Below, one piece after another: positions 10,561 to 24,688 of a stretch of 64,000 bases of DNA. Numbering within the stretch: the stretch's first letter is position 1; each line of letters opens with the position of its first letter. The notes beneath the pieces are model-generated. The model saw only the letters and a list, made by a program, of their open reading frames with translations. It was not told where the DNA came from and made no database searches. The DNA comes from Actinomucor elegans. Lineage: Eukaryota; Mucoromycota; Mucoromycetes; Mucorales; Mucoraceae. A program made the translations under genes and the position numbers. Location of the stretch: assembly GCA_026027325.1 (NCBI GenBank), contig JAMSLZ010000001.1, forward strand, positions 4,092,001 through 4,156,000, given 5' to 3'.

Positions 10561-11880
10561 CAATATGAATATATATACTATATACTTGCTATTATTACTA
10601 GTCAAAGAAAAATGAAAAGAACTTCTCATCTACCGTTTAGAAAAAAAAAAGATGAGAATGACCACCTGCATGGTCCTTTCTTTAGATAGACGTCCTTATG
10701 TTACACCTACTAACACAAAAAAATAGAACATTATTCAATAGGTATTTTGTAAAGATAAAAAGTGGCACATTTATCATTCAGGCTTGTTTAACACTTTACT
10801 GTAACTGAATAGTTTGTTAGTTTTTCAAACAAACACTCGTGGTATTCTTTTCTTTTCATTTTTTTTTTTTTTTTTTTTAACTTTTCGTAATCTTTTAAGG
10901 CAGATTAAAACCCCCCTCGCATACAAGATGTGAATGTCAAGTAATTATATGAAAATGCATGACCTAGTTTGCTTTGACATATAGTGTAGTAGAAGGGCCA
11001 AAGACAAGGAGTGTGCGCTCTTTTTTATTAAGCCGAGAATATCGTAAAAAACATTCCGAGTAGAAAACAGCTATGTTAGTTTAGAGAGGCTTATGCTTTT
11101 TCAAGTGGGAGCTGCTGTTAGATGTTAAGATTGAAATAATACTATATATATTGTTCCAAATTTTATTTATTTTGGTAACGATATATACCAATGAGAGGGA
11201 GTGAATACACTAATAAGAGGGAATATAAACTTGGTAATGGGGAATAAAACAAAAAATAGATGGAGTTCTAACCAAAAACAAGATGCAATAAAACAAAATC
11301 CTTACCCAGAAGATATAAGATAGCATTGGCCGCACTAATACAAATAGGCAATACCGCCTTGTTGAACATTTCATACAAACGCCAATTTGAATATAGGGTG
11401 ATAACCAATTGACTTGTTTCCTTTTACCTAAGCAAGAAAAAGGGTTAGAATATGTTATACAGATTATAAGATACCATACTTATCTCATAAATACTCAGAT
11501 GCATAACCAATTATTTAACCAGAAGAAAAAGACAATACCAATTTGCCTGCCATCCCCTCCAAAGAAGGGACTACTGTCACATTGTTGGGAACAACACCAA
11601 GCAGCGCAGATTGTTCGGACTCGTCATCAATGCCTTTCAAAAGTCCCACAGCATTAACGGCAGCCTCGTCACTTCAGTTTATTCAACCAAAACCTAGTCC
11701 GTCCATTGAAGTAATTGCAAGTAAAAAAAAGGAAAAAGAAAATACAAGTAAAATACATACATAATATAAATTTGTGATGCACACTTTTTTAGCCAATCAA
11801 ATTCGTCCTTTTGGAATTTTTTTTGTCCGCCAATCACTGTTGAACTTTTTTGATACCCTTTGCAGATTGTGGTGATGTGA
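10561..11880. other. Non-coding stretch upstream of the LINE
   Basis: No intact gene. It contains a T tract near 10859-10878. The stretch 11543-11761 is open on the plus strand and reads as a Ser/Pro/Thr-rich segment (PAIPSKEGTTVTLLGTTPSS) ending at a possible donor. It might be an upstream exon of the broken gene that continues at 17228 after the LINE, but this is speculative. Confidence 0.4.
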
Positions 11881-11881
11881 C

Positions 11882-13169
11882 ATGCCTTTTCCCGCTAACG
11901 AGTCGCAACCATATCGGTCAGGGCCATTAGTATCTGGTTGCTCATATGCAGCCGCAGCTATCAATAGCAATTGCATTACTACTACCAAACAATCGTTATT
12001 GCTGAAAACAACTGAGTCTTCTAGGATCGCCACAGATATGAATTTCGAGATCTTAAAACTCGCATTTGGAGACATTCCAGATCTTAAGGAGGTTATCTAT
12101 TAGACATATCTAAGCACAACATTCCTGATCAGGAGCACTTAACTCTGGTTGCTCAGCAGTACGGTGCTCAAAACTTTTATGCCATTAAATTTTTAGGACG
12201 ATTTCAATCTCGCTATATGGAGATTTATACCCGTCAATCCATAGCTCAGAAGTTTTATAGTGAAGGGATTAGTTATGAGAAGCAAAAGATTCGTCTTCTT
12301 TTGTACAAGGTCCTGGAAGGATCAGGCAAAGTCATTCAACTCTCTCTCATCGACCTTCCTTGTCTCTTAGATGAACTACAAAAGGGACTCCAGGAAGCAC
12401 TAAGCCACTTTGGTACCATCTTAGACTTTGGTCTACATCAAGAAACGACATATTGTTTCTTTATGGGCACTGGTTATGCTATGATTCAACAAGATAACAA
12501 CAAGAAGTATCCTAAGCTTTGTCATACTATTTCCTGGGACGACAATGGAGAATTCTGTCACGCTACTTTCCCTGAAATGCTTACATGGTGCAGATGTTGT
12601 CACGATGAAGGCCACACCAAATATGAATGCAAGAAAGCTCAAGCTAGCATTCTATGCTATGCTTGCGACAAATATGGACACAAGTAAATTGATTGTCCCT
12701 AAGTGAAATATGGTTCCCAGAAGCTCAGTCCTTACAAGAAAGCACGTAAGACTTCAAAATCCCAGAACGTTCAACCACCCCTCCACTTTCTGAGCAGCTT
12801 TTACTCTCTGCTTGTGCTCCTGGAGCTAAAAATGATCAAGACGTCAGAAAAGCTTCTAAGCACTCCAAAGAAACCGAAGGCGGATTACAATCGGTGAAAG
12901 ACACGATACTGGATGAATGTTTCAACCAAGTTTTATCCGAAGATGAAAACTATAAACCTCCATCTGATGAGGAGGATGAGGATATGAGCTGTATCAAGGA
13001 GGATACACCCTTGGCTAATATTTATGAGGATGAAGATATGATGGAAATGCAATTTGACGCTGGAACCTTCACTGTAGCACATCAACACAGTGCAAATCAG
13101 GTTATTAGAGCCGATATAGTTCCATCAGCCATGGGTGTGCCTCCTCTCACATCCCCAAATAATAATTAA
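11882..13169 (+). pseudogene. LINE ORF1 (nucleic-acid-binding protein) relic
   Basis: Begins MPFPANESQPYR at 11882 and is interrupted by several stops. The strongest block (12217-12690) ends in two CX2CX4HX4C zinc knuckles: CRCCHDEGHTKYEC is intact, while the second (CYACDKYGHK, stop, IDC) carries an in-frame TAA. The C-terminal part (12894-13169) is highly acidic (SDEEDEDMSC). Such proteins coat LINE RNA; this copy cannot be translated in full. Confidence 0.75.
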
Positions 13170-13172
13170 TAA

Positions 13173-16100
13173 TGACCAAAAAGATCTCATTCAAGTATGT
13201 TTCCCTAAACTGTAACAGTATAGGCAGAGCAAAACAATCTTCAACCCAATCATCATTCATTCGTTACTTAAGACTTCAACAGTTTGATATACTCTCATTA
13301 CAGGAGACTAATGCTTCTACGTCTTCAATCCTTCCTTAAATATTCTTTTCCAAGCTCGATAAACCTTTTGGACCGAATATTGTGGCATGATATCATTCTC
13401 ACCAACGTATATACTAACTCCAGTAACTACTGAACATATATACAAGTCGAATCGATATCTATTATGCCAAGTACACCATCCCCATCACTTCTATGAACCG
13501 TTCCATATACTGAACGTATACGCACCAGCCTCCTCAAACCATGATAGGAGAAACTTCTTTCTTGCTACTTTGAATATGCTAACTGAATTGACACATACTA
13601 TTGATCTAACAAGATTAATTGTGTCTGGTGATTTCAACTATGATTACCTCAGAGATATTGCTAACGGGAAAGCCAATCATAAAACCAATCCGCAATGAGT
13701 ATCCTTTTTACAAAAATCATTCTATAACTGTATGATGCACAATGATCTGGATACTATTCCCACCTTTCAGCGGAATGTCAAAGTTACGTCCTGCATCGAC
13801 TACATCTATACTAGCACTTCACTTCAACGCTCGGTCTTGGACACAGCTATCGAATACCTCAATTCGGACTGGGCCAATCATGCCGCGCTGAATGTTAATT
13901 TCAACTTGGGCAAGTCAAAAGTAGGACCAGGTTTATGGCGAGCCAACCCCGCTTATGCCAATAGCCCACAATTTCGGAAGAAGCTCTCCACTCGATTTCA
14001 ATCATTGACGGAGACAATGCCCACTTCACTCTCCACGCAGGAACAATGGGAAGAAGTTAATACAGCGACCACATCGGTTATAAAACAATTTGGAATCAGA
14101 TACGTATCATGGCATAAACTCTCTTTAAAGCATCTGGAACGGAAACGCAATCGGCTATTAAGGTCAAAACTACCAACAGCCACCCTGATTCATTTCCTAC
14201 CAAAGGTAGATAATATGACATGCGTTTTATAACAGGAACTAGTAGATATTGTCGCCTTGAAAGCAGGAGTTACATGGGGGGAATGGCGAAAAATCTGCTG
14301 GTTATCTGAAAGTTATCCTTCAACAACGAAGCACACAGCGATATATCTCAGCCTTGCGGGGCCCTACTATTTCCACAGATACAATTGCACAAGAGTCAGA
14401 TACAGCTCCAACCGTTTCAACTGATATCAAACAGATGAGAGTATATGCTAAACAGTTCTATCAATCATTGTATACAGCAGATCCAGTCCCTGAACATAGC
14501 ATCAGGACCTATCTTAATGGCATTCAATTTCACCGGACTTTAGATTCTGATGAACAGGCTTCGATCATGCAAGTTATAGAGTTGGATGAACTGATTGTAT
14601 AGGCCACTAGATCAATAAAAATTAGTAGTCCCGGCGCTGATGGCCTTAGCTATCCATTTATCAACCTTCTGTTTAACAATGTGCATATTCAGGACCTCAT
14701 TAAACGAGTATATAACGAAGCTCTCTCCGGTCTTTTCCCTAGGTCCTGGAAAGCTATCCATGTGAGACTTCTACCCAAGAAAGGGGACCTCTCCGCTGAA
14801 AAACCATAGATCTATTTCCCTTATCAATTGCAATGCAAAGGTGTTTACGAGACTAATCACTCAACATATAGGACCTTTGGTCAAGAAGCTGCTGAATCCT
14901 TACCAATCTGGCTTTGTTCCTGGCAAATTCATAGGTGATAATGGATTGGTACTTTTGATGGTACTAGAACAAGCTAAATCATCGGATTTATCAGGTGTGA
15001 GTATTATCTTAGACCAAGAAAAATCCTATGATCGGGTAAATGCCGGATATCTAAGAAACACTCTTCATAAGTCTGCATCCCCTCCGGCCTTCATTGATTG
15101 TATCCAGCAGCTATTTTTTGGAAATGAGGTTCGGGTTAATGTAAACGGGATCTTTACTGACCTTATCATACAAGAAAGAGGTCTTCGCCAGGACAACCCT
15201 TTGTCACCTTTATTGTCTAACATAGCATTAGAACCTTTCTTGCTCTCAATTCTTCAAGACCAGCAAATGGTAAGCTATCAGTCCCTTCGACCTTAAGATG
15301 TATGTTACCTGAAGAGCGTACTTTCAATCTCAAATGCCTGGCATAAACCGATAATGTTTGTACCCTCCTACACGATCAAAACGATCTCCATCTACTACAA
15401 TCTCATATGACTGACTATGGTCGAGTATCTAATGCAAGGTTTAAAGAACACAAGTCCGAGGCATTCTCCCTTAATGGTAAACGAGACTTTCTTGGGCTGA
15501 TACACTAGGAACTCTACGGATTACCACCTATCACCATCAAGGATGTACAGAACCATTTTGATATCTGGGATATTACTTACCTTATACTACTCACCAATGG
15601 GCCCGCCTTGAAAATAACATGATTGCTATTGTTAAATCAGGATGCAAATTACATAGTCAAAGACAAGTGTCCATCCAAGATAGAGTAACGATTATGAGCA
15701 CTTTGATACTCACTAAACTTTGGTATTCCTGAGACTGTTCAAACCAATAGTCAAATTCTTCAATATCTTGAAGACACTTATGTATCAATTCATTTGGCAG
15801 AAGAACACTGCACGAATCCGTAAGGAAGTGATCTTTTTACCTTGGGAGTCTGGTAGTTTAAAAGCACATGACCCGGCTATACAACATCGCATCCTACAGA
15901 AACGATAGCTGAATTATCTAGTGAACCCATTGAAGCATCCCTCGTTTGTTCACCTTTTGATGTTTCAGCATTTCTCTCTGTTCCATAACTCTGCTCTGTA
16001 CCCTCGCCTCCCGCTCTATGATCCGGACTACAGAAAGGGTCCTGTCTTTAGGGTCACTATGTCCCTCTGGTCAGTGATCTTTAATGCCTTCGATTAATTT

Positions 16101-16966
16101 GTTGAACATACTCAATTACAGCTGGACTGTATCCCTGTGGGAACTACTCTCGATATGCCTCTGTATAAAGTATTAGTCAACATCAATGATTCACATTGGA
16201 GCCGGAAACATCCCTCCTACCCTGCATATCGGCTTCTGATTTTTGATAATATCCAAAATAGGCTGAGACTAAAGGTGACTCATGAATACGTTCGATTTCC
16301 AAGATTATGTGATCAGTTGTACCGCAACATTCTACAACATAAAACAGTAAATCTTCAACCCTTTGTTTGGCCCCACATCATGGTTCCCCCTAGGGGATTC
16401 TCCGTTGAATGTGTTACTCAAACACTGAAGGCTGGCTTGACAGATAATATCATTTGGAACAAGTTCGCACCACAACAGTTCAGGCAATATTATCAACATA
16501 ATGTCGCCGTTGATCTACTTTTTTCCAAAAGGACTGTAAAATTTTCTGGTCCTGCTCAATGTACCCTCAAGCCAGAAGTATATACTATCGCGCTATATCA
16601 GGTTGTATATCCACCAAACAGGTACGATTCAAATATGGCACTGTTTCCTCGCCAATTTGTCCTGTTTGTGATAATGCTGATGATACTATCCGTCATTTCT
16701 TGGTTGATTGCCCTCCAAAATGGAAACTCTAGTCTGATCTATTGCAACATTACTTTCCCTTGGTCTCCATTTCACCAGAGCTGCTATATAGCACTCTTGG
16801 ATTCCTGTATGTACCACATGGCATTACAAACCTTAACAAATATTTTTCAGTTGTGTCAACGGCCTTGTGGAATTATGGAATTTCTACTGGGAGCTTGGCC
16901 GCTCCACAGAATCAAATGAGCCCTTTCATAACCTTACCCGCCTTCTGCCGCAGGTCATCTCAGTAA
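13173..16966 (+). pseudogene. LINE ORF2 (endonuclease-reverse transcriptase) relic
   Basis: Starts MTKKISFKYVSLNCNSIG, four bases after the ORF1 stop. AP-endonuclease blocks follow in order: DILSLQETNAS, then LIVSGDFNYD, CIDYIYTS and SDWANHAALNV (the usual SDH is changed to ANH). Reverse transcriptase blocks: LNPYQSGFVPGKFIGDN, ILDQEKSYDRVN, and GLRQDNPLSPLLSNIALEP, where the family normally has RQGDPLSP. A C-terminal CCHC (CPVCDNADDTIRHFLVDC, near 16658-16715) is typical of fungal LINEs of the L1/Tad-like group. The frame is broken at many points by stops and shifts. Confidence 0.8.
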
Positions 16967-17227
16967 CAGAAAAGCTGCTCAACCCCATCACCATAGACAA
17001 CCCCTAGTGCTTGATATAACAAATCTTATCGGGTTCTTTCTTCCCTCTTCCCATTCCTTCTCTCTGTCCCCTCTTATAACTATCCAGTAGTATGGTTTTC
17101 CTTCTTTCCGTTTCATCAGGTACCACCTCTTCGCGATGTGTTACTTCAACAAAAATTTATTTAATAAATAAATATTACAAAAAAAAATTGTGATGTGAAC
17201 TCACACCTTTGCTATTTATTTTTGCAG

Positions 17228-19113
17228 ATGCTTGATATTGACAAGAAAATAAAACTCCTCAGTAAACTAAATTTCGAATACTTCAATAACAATGTACCTC
17301 GGTTATGGGATTATGAATCCTTTAAAAAAACACAAGACAGCTCAGGCAGTACATCTACCAAGAAATAAAAGAATAAGAGCAAATTACGAAGAAGCTATCA
17401 AGGATATTAGGAATCTTTCTTGTATCAATGACGAAATGAAAGACCACTTGGACTCCTTGATTAAAGATACGAACTCAGAGGTAATATTAAATGAATATTG
17501 TAAGCTAACGTGGAGCATTAATTTACTTTCCTTTATGCAGGGCGATAAAGGGAAAAATTCAGTGATTAATCAATATATCAACTACGGAAATGTTGAAAAC
17601 TAAGGTCCTAGCGAAATTGATAATATCAATATGAACATTAACATCACGAAAAAGAGAAAATACAGTAAGTTAAATATAAAAAGCGCCTGCAATTAAACAT
17701 TACTTGAACTGTACTGTTCCGAATATAGATGATTAAGGAGATCACGACAGCAATAACGGTTCTGACGATGGCTATCATCTTGGTGTGGACGACTCTTCTC
17801 AACTGGAACCAAGTCCACCATCACCAGAGGCTGGTATTCAATTAGAGGAGTTTGATTCATTTATCACAGATGGGACGTATCACACTTATCAAACCGAGGA
17901 TTCTAACCATTATGCTGAAACATTGACAACCAGAAAATATATTATAACATTGCAAGAGGTGGACATATGTAAAGCGAATAAAAAAGAAGAGCTTATATAT
18001 GATAATAGCAGCTCATTATATGACAGATTGTAAGTTTTCATGAATGCATTAACTGACTATATTTATTCACTTTTTTTTGAAAAAAACAGGGTTATTTCTT
18101 CCATAAATTATAATGTTGGTTTATCTGAAGTTTATGAACTTACACCTACGATGTTGGATGATCAGGAATATAGTAAAATTAAAGAGTGGCGAATGGTATA
18201 GTAAAACCAGGGATTCTCAAATATTATATTTTTGTTAATCTTAGGTATTTACTGATTTAGAAATTGAAGAAAAATCAACTATATTATCCACCCATTGCAA
18301 CTACACCTGATCAACTGCACCTAAATACGTTTCTTTGCAATATGGCGGGCACAATTATCAATGACAAACAGGTACCAGGAAAGAAGAGTGAAATTGGGTT
18401 TACAGTAGATAATGTGTCTCTGTTTAAATATCTCTTTCCTGCGAATGGTGTGCTGTCGTACAAATGGTTAGTAAGCGCTTTTGAACATTAACAAACTACA
18501 TGAGAGGGTAAAGCTGACGAAACTATATGTAATATTATTAAAGGGAAAAATCTTCGATCTTACCAACTAATAATGCCTGTAAAAGGATTCGAGCTGACTT
18601 TGTTTTAGTCGCAAATGACCAAGAAGTTGGTTGTGGTGAGATAAAACCTCCAGGCACCACCCCTCAATTAGTAGAGGAAGATCGGGCTAGAACAGCTGAA
18701 ATACTTAAAAGACAACTGCATGTTCGTATTATGAAGAGCAAGGACCCAAAAGAATTTGTTACTTTTGGTATGGTATTTAATGGATTCAATATTGAACTAT
18801 ACGTTATGGCTTTCGATTTTGAAAATACCCCCTCCCCTTATCAATTCTATCAAATTGAAAAATTAAAACTTCCTAGCTCGCCTGAATTATATACCAATAT
18901 CGAAGAAATCATCGAAAATCTTGCAAGTTTCAAGGTAAAGTGCTTAATTTATATAGGGTAAGAAATGTATAACTAATTGTAATTATTTTAACAAATCGTC
19001 GCTAGGCTTCCATAGTTTCAAGCTTGGCTGAAGAAGCAGATATACCAAAACCTTACATTTACCATAATTATATCCACTTGTTTAAGCCAACCATTGCTTT
19101 TAAAAATTATTAA
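17228..19113 (+). pseudogene. Broken multi-exon gene of unknown function with a PD-(D/E)xK-like motif
   Basis: Exon-like blocks separated by plausible GT-AG introns can be followed across 1.9 kb: MLDIDKKIKLLSKLNFEYF, an acidic segment with SSQLEPSPPSPEAGIQLEEF, then RVISSINYNVGLSEVYEL and finally RADFVLVANDQEVGCGEIKP with FVTFGMVFNGFNIELYVMAF. The D...(13)...ExK spacing in ADFVLVANDQEVGCGEIK fits the PD-(D/E)xK nuclease superfamily. The layout resembles a large Mucorales-specific family of uncharacterised genes (recollection, not searched). Disabling changes include in-frame TAA codons at about 17600 (NVEN, stop, GPSE) and 17733 (DD, stop, GDHD) and a frame change in the exon near 18270. The LINE ends just upstream, 28 bp before an acceptor (TTTTTGCAG), so it may have landed in an intron of this gene. 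Confidence 0.6.
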
Positions 19114-19276
19114 GAATATTGTCACTGTATGAATATGCTTTTATACAAATTATAGGGTTAAAATAAAAATAAAAAACTTATGAGAAATTATCTCAAAATG
19201 TCTTCTATTCGCTCTAAATAAACATTTCTTTCGACCCTATTGAAATAAGCAGCCCGCCTCGAATTATCGAGGAGTA

Positions 19277-19837
19277 CAGTAAGGCAAAAACCATCAAGGC
19301 TGGCTAGATTTTACTGGGACAGAAAAATTGGTATGAAGTAGTCTAAAATCTGTCAGAGAAAGAGAGATGGCTATAGGGTGATTGATGTAACAGAGGTAAA
19401 TACGAGAGTTGGCATGCGAAGCAAACATTTCCTGTAATTTATCAGTGGCGTTATGGATGCTCTTGATGAGCATGAAATGTCAGGCTGTCATTTCATCCTG
19501 AACAATGCCGCTATATATAAGGTTTTTGCCGTTCAAGATCTAATCGAAAGTCGCAGATATTCGCCTTTTCTGAACCCAATTGAATTGTTTTGGTCAAAAG
19601 TCAAGGCTGGAGTAAAGGGAGACAGCCTCACTGCAGTTGATAATATCATTGAATCGGCAAGGCAACTGGCCTTTTATTTTCGCCAATTTGGCTTAGCCTC
19701 AACCGACAATATACTTAAGCAGGAACCGACGAATGAAGTTTTATTTCTCGACTAGTTTTTTAATAACCGACATTTACTTTTTTTTTTTGTAGCTGCCAAT
19801 TATTTTTGTAAATCGACAAAATCCACCGTACCGACTG
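19277..19837 (+). mobile_element. Tc1/mariner-type transposon remnant, right copy (inactive)
   Basis: Same element as 9792-10357, in opposite orientation. It begins TA-CAGTAAGGCAAAAACC and ends CCGACTG-TA. The two copies differ by few changes (one base near 19360 and a short cluster near the T tract at 19780-19815) and share the same internal stop and Asn substitution, so the element was already dead before it duplicated. Past the 3' end the flanks diverge after about seven bases; on the 5' side similarity continues for tens of bases. Confidence 0.8.
19453..19755 (+). pseudogene. Truncated Tc1/mariner transposase (C-terminal fragment), right copy
   Basis: Encodes the same 100 residues as the minus-strand frame at 9879-10181, including ILNNAAIYK (Asn in place of the catalytic Asp) and YSPFLNPIELFWSKVK. 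The in-frame TAA at 19435 separates it from upstream transposase-like sequence. Not expected to be functional. Confidence 0.85.
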
Positions 19838-20527
19838 TACTGTACCTCTTTTATTATTAGACAATGAAGATAGTCGCATGAACATCTACAGAGTTAAAAG
19901 CCTCTGTTTGTATTACCAGTTGGTATAGATAACATTCTGTATCCAGTTTCTGATACTAACCATAGTCTTTCCTGTGTTTCAGATCAAAAAGATATCTTGC
20001 ACGTTGGTTATCATAAGATAAAGGTGGTTGATCCAGGCTATATGCTAAAGATTATTAACAAAGCACATTCTGATCAGGAGTTTACTAACCTCATATATTG
20101 AAAACTTGATTGGTGGAACTAGTGTATCGATGGTTAACCTGGTGATTTTCTGCAACCTATTTTAACAATAGACTAGCTGATAATGATGGGTAAAGTACAT
20201 TCTTAAGCATGTATTCCTACTAAATGATGCCTGAAAGGGTGCATTTCAGAGCTAATACTTTATATCATGAATAAAACCTTTATTGATAGCCTAGGCTAGG
20301 TGTATTTTAAGCAAAAATATCAAGCCTTACACAAGGAAATCAGAAATAGACTGATCATGCAGTTGATTTTTAATGGGGTGGTCTCTACGATATATCTATC
20401 TAGTTAAGTTGTGACAAGACGTGTCACAAGATATCATGCTTGAGCTCTATTATAAAATAGCTTTTTACCCTAGCTTGCTTTACCTCTTTTTTTTTCTTTA
20501 GTTTATAATACTTTATTTGATATTACA
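19838..20527. other. Intergenic region and promoter of the repeat-protein gene
   Basis: No convincing gene. A short plus-strand stretch at about 19915-20100 reads as a protein-like fragment (VGIDNILYPVSDTN, KDILHVGYHKIKVVDPGY) with no start and a stop, perhaps a relic. Close to the next gene are a perfect inverted repeat GTGACA/TGTCAC (20411-20427) and a TATA box. Confidence 0.5.
20451..20457 (+). promoter_or_regulatory. TATA box of the gene at 20528
   Basis: TATAAAA lies 71 bp before the start codon, followed by a pyrimidine-rich leader (CCTCTTTTTTTTTCTTTAG), a strong core-promoter arrangement. The GTGACA-AGACG-TGTCAC palindrome 24 bp upstream could bind a dimeric regulator (inference). Confidence 0.55.
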
Positions 20528-21588
20528 ATGTCTGCAACTGATAATACTATTGCTCCCGTTATCGAGACTCCTCCTAAGGATCAAACTCTTACTGAAACAC
20601 CCGTACAAAGTGCTCCTGTCAATGCAACGACAACTGCTATTGCTACTGGAGTAAACGCTACAGGTCCCAAGGTAACTCCTGTACAACGCTTGAGCTCAGT
20701 GTACAAAAAGGCAAAACAAACAGTAACCGAGGCTGTAACTGAGGCTCAGAAAGCTTTGCATGAAAAGAAGAGTACACAGACAAATGAAGCTACTACTGAA
20801 AGAGAGGCAGCAGATGTCACTACTGAGACTGCTGCGGAAAAGAAAGTAGCCAGTGGACCTCTCAAAGATTTGCTCGATCGTGTGAAGGTAAATAACTTGA
20901 GCGTGCAATAACACGATCTTGTTTTCTAACTGCTATATATAGGGATTGAGCAAACCTGCCTCAAGCCATGGCACTACTACTACTGATGCTCCTAGTAAGT
21001 TTTTTTTTTTTTGCCACATTGTCTAAATACCGGTTCATTATGTGATATTAATTTGATTGATCTACTAATAGCAGATCAACTGGCTACTGACGAATCAACA
21101 GCACCTGTTCCTCCTCCAAAAGACAATGTCAAATCTTCAGCATCAAACACAAATCCTATCCTTGATCAGCTCAAACGTAACTCAACTCTTCTTTCCAATT
21201 ACTTTTTGCAAAAGAAGAAAGAGTTTACTGAAAAGCGATCATCTGAAACGAATAACAATGAACAATCGCAACTCGCTCCTGAACAAGTGCATGGTACGTG
21301 TAACACACTATCCATTCTACTGTAACGAACTCTCCTAACTGTTTCTTGCTGTATTTTATTATTATTATTATTATAGCTAATGATACTCAACCTGCTGCTG
21401 CTGCTCAAGAAAAAGCGCCAGCCTCTCCTTTGGTTCGTCGTATCACTCAATTGGTTCATACTGCTACTACAACAATTACCAAGAAGAAGGATCAACTAAA
21501 GAAGCAGGATCAAACCAATAATGAAGCCTCTGCTACTGTAGATCATACTACTACCGAATCACCTACGGCTGTTGGTGGTACCGCTTAA
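20528..21588 (+). CDS. Hypothetical low-complexity protein with four related short segments
   Basis: Exons 20528-20887, 20943-20994, 21075-21293 and 21377-21588 join in frame to about 280 residues; all introns are GT-AG. I recognise no domain. The protein is rich in Thr, Ala, Lys and Glu, has no signal peptide or membrane segment, and contains four similar segments starting with a Pro-hydrophobic pair and running into Lys-rich helices: TPVQRLSSVYKKAKQTVTEA, GPLKDLLDRVKGLSK, NPILDQLKRNSTLLSNYF and SPLVRRITQLVHTATTTITK, two of them followed by KKK-E/D-(F/Q). They look like degenerate amphipathic-helix repeats. A TATA box and pyrimidine leader suggest strong or inducible expression. The function is unknown; the gene itself is well supported by splicing. 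Confidence 0.75.
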
Positions 21589-21981
21589 TAATACTTCAAG
21601 TCTCTTTGATTACTCTATTCACTATTCAACCAATATGGATTATTGCCATGTATGTGCGGTAGCTGTATACATTATTCTATATACATGCATTCCTCTATCA
21701 CTAGTAATATGTTATCTTGTGTAGTATAGTAACCTGTTTTTTTTTACCGATTTAATCTACCCTTTTCATAAAGTATACACATGTCTATCCTTCCTTACCT
21801 TATGTTAATATCATTGCACTATTACTTTAACCATGTGTATCAACTGAATATTTATGTGGTTTATTAATGTGGATTTGTATAATAGTGGTAGTGGTGGTGT
21901 ATTTAGATATTCACAAGAGAAAGAAGAGAATGCTTTAAAGTATAATGTATAAAGAGAGATTTGCATATAAAGAAAAATAAC
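21589..21981. other. Convergent 3' intergenic region
   Basis: The repeat-protein gene and MCM5 converge here. Only AT-rich 3' UTR-like sequence is seen; no further gene. Confidence 0.6.

Positions 21982-24688
<2,707 letters not shown>

Larger units (their letters stand above)
11881..17189 (+). mobile_element. Decayed non-LTR retrotransposon (LINE), about 5.3 kb
   Basis: Two consecutive degenerate coding regions give the classic LINE layout: ORF1 with CCHC zinc knuckles (11882-13169), then ORF2 with an AP-like endonuclease and reverse transcriptase (from 13173), ending with a C-terminal CCHC and an A-rich tail (TTAATAAATAAATATTAC followed by eight A) before 17189. A direct repeat GTGATGTGA lies immediately before (11872-11880) and after (17190-17198), the expected target-site duplication. 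ORF1's ATG is two bases after the left repeat, so the copy looks nearly full length. Many stops and frameshifts show it is inactive. Confidence 0.85.
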
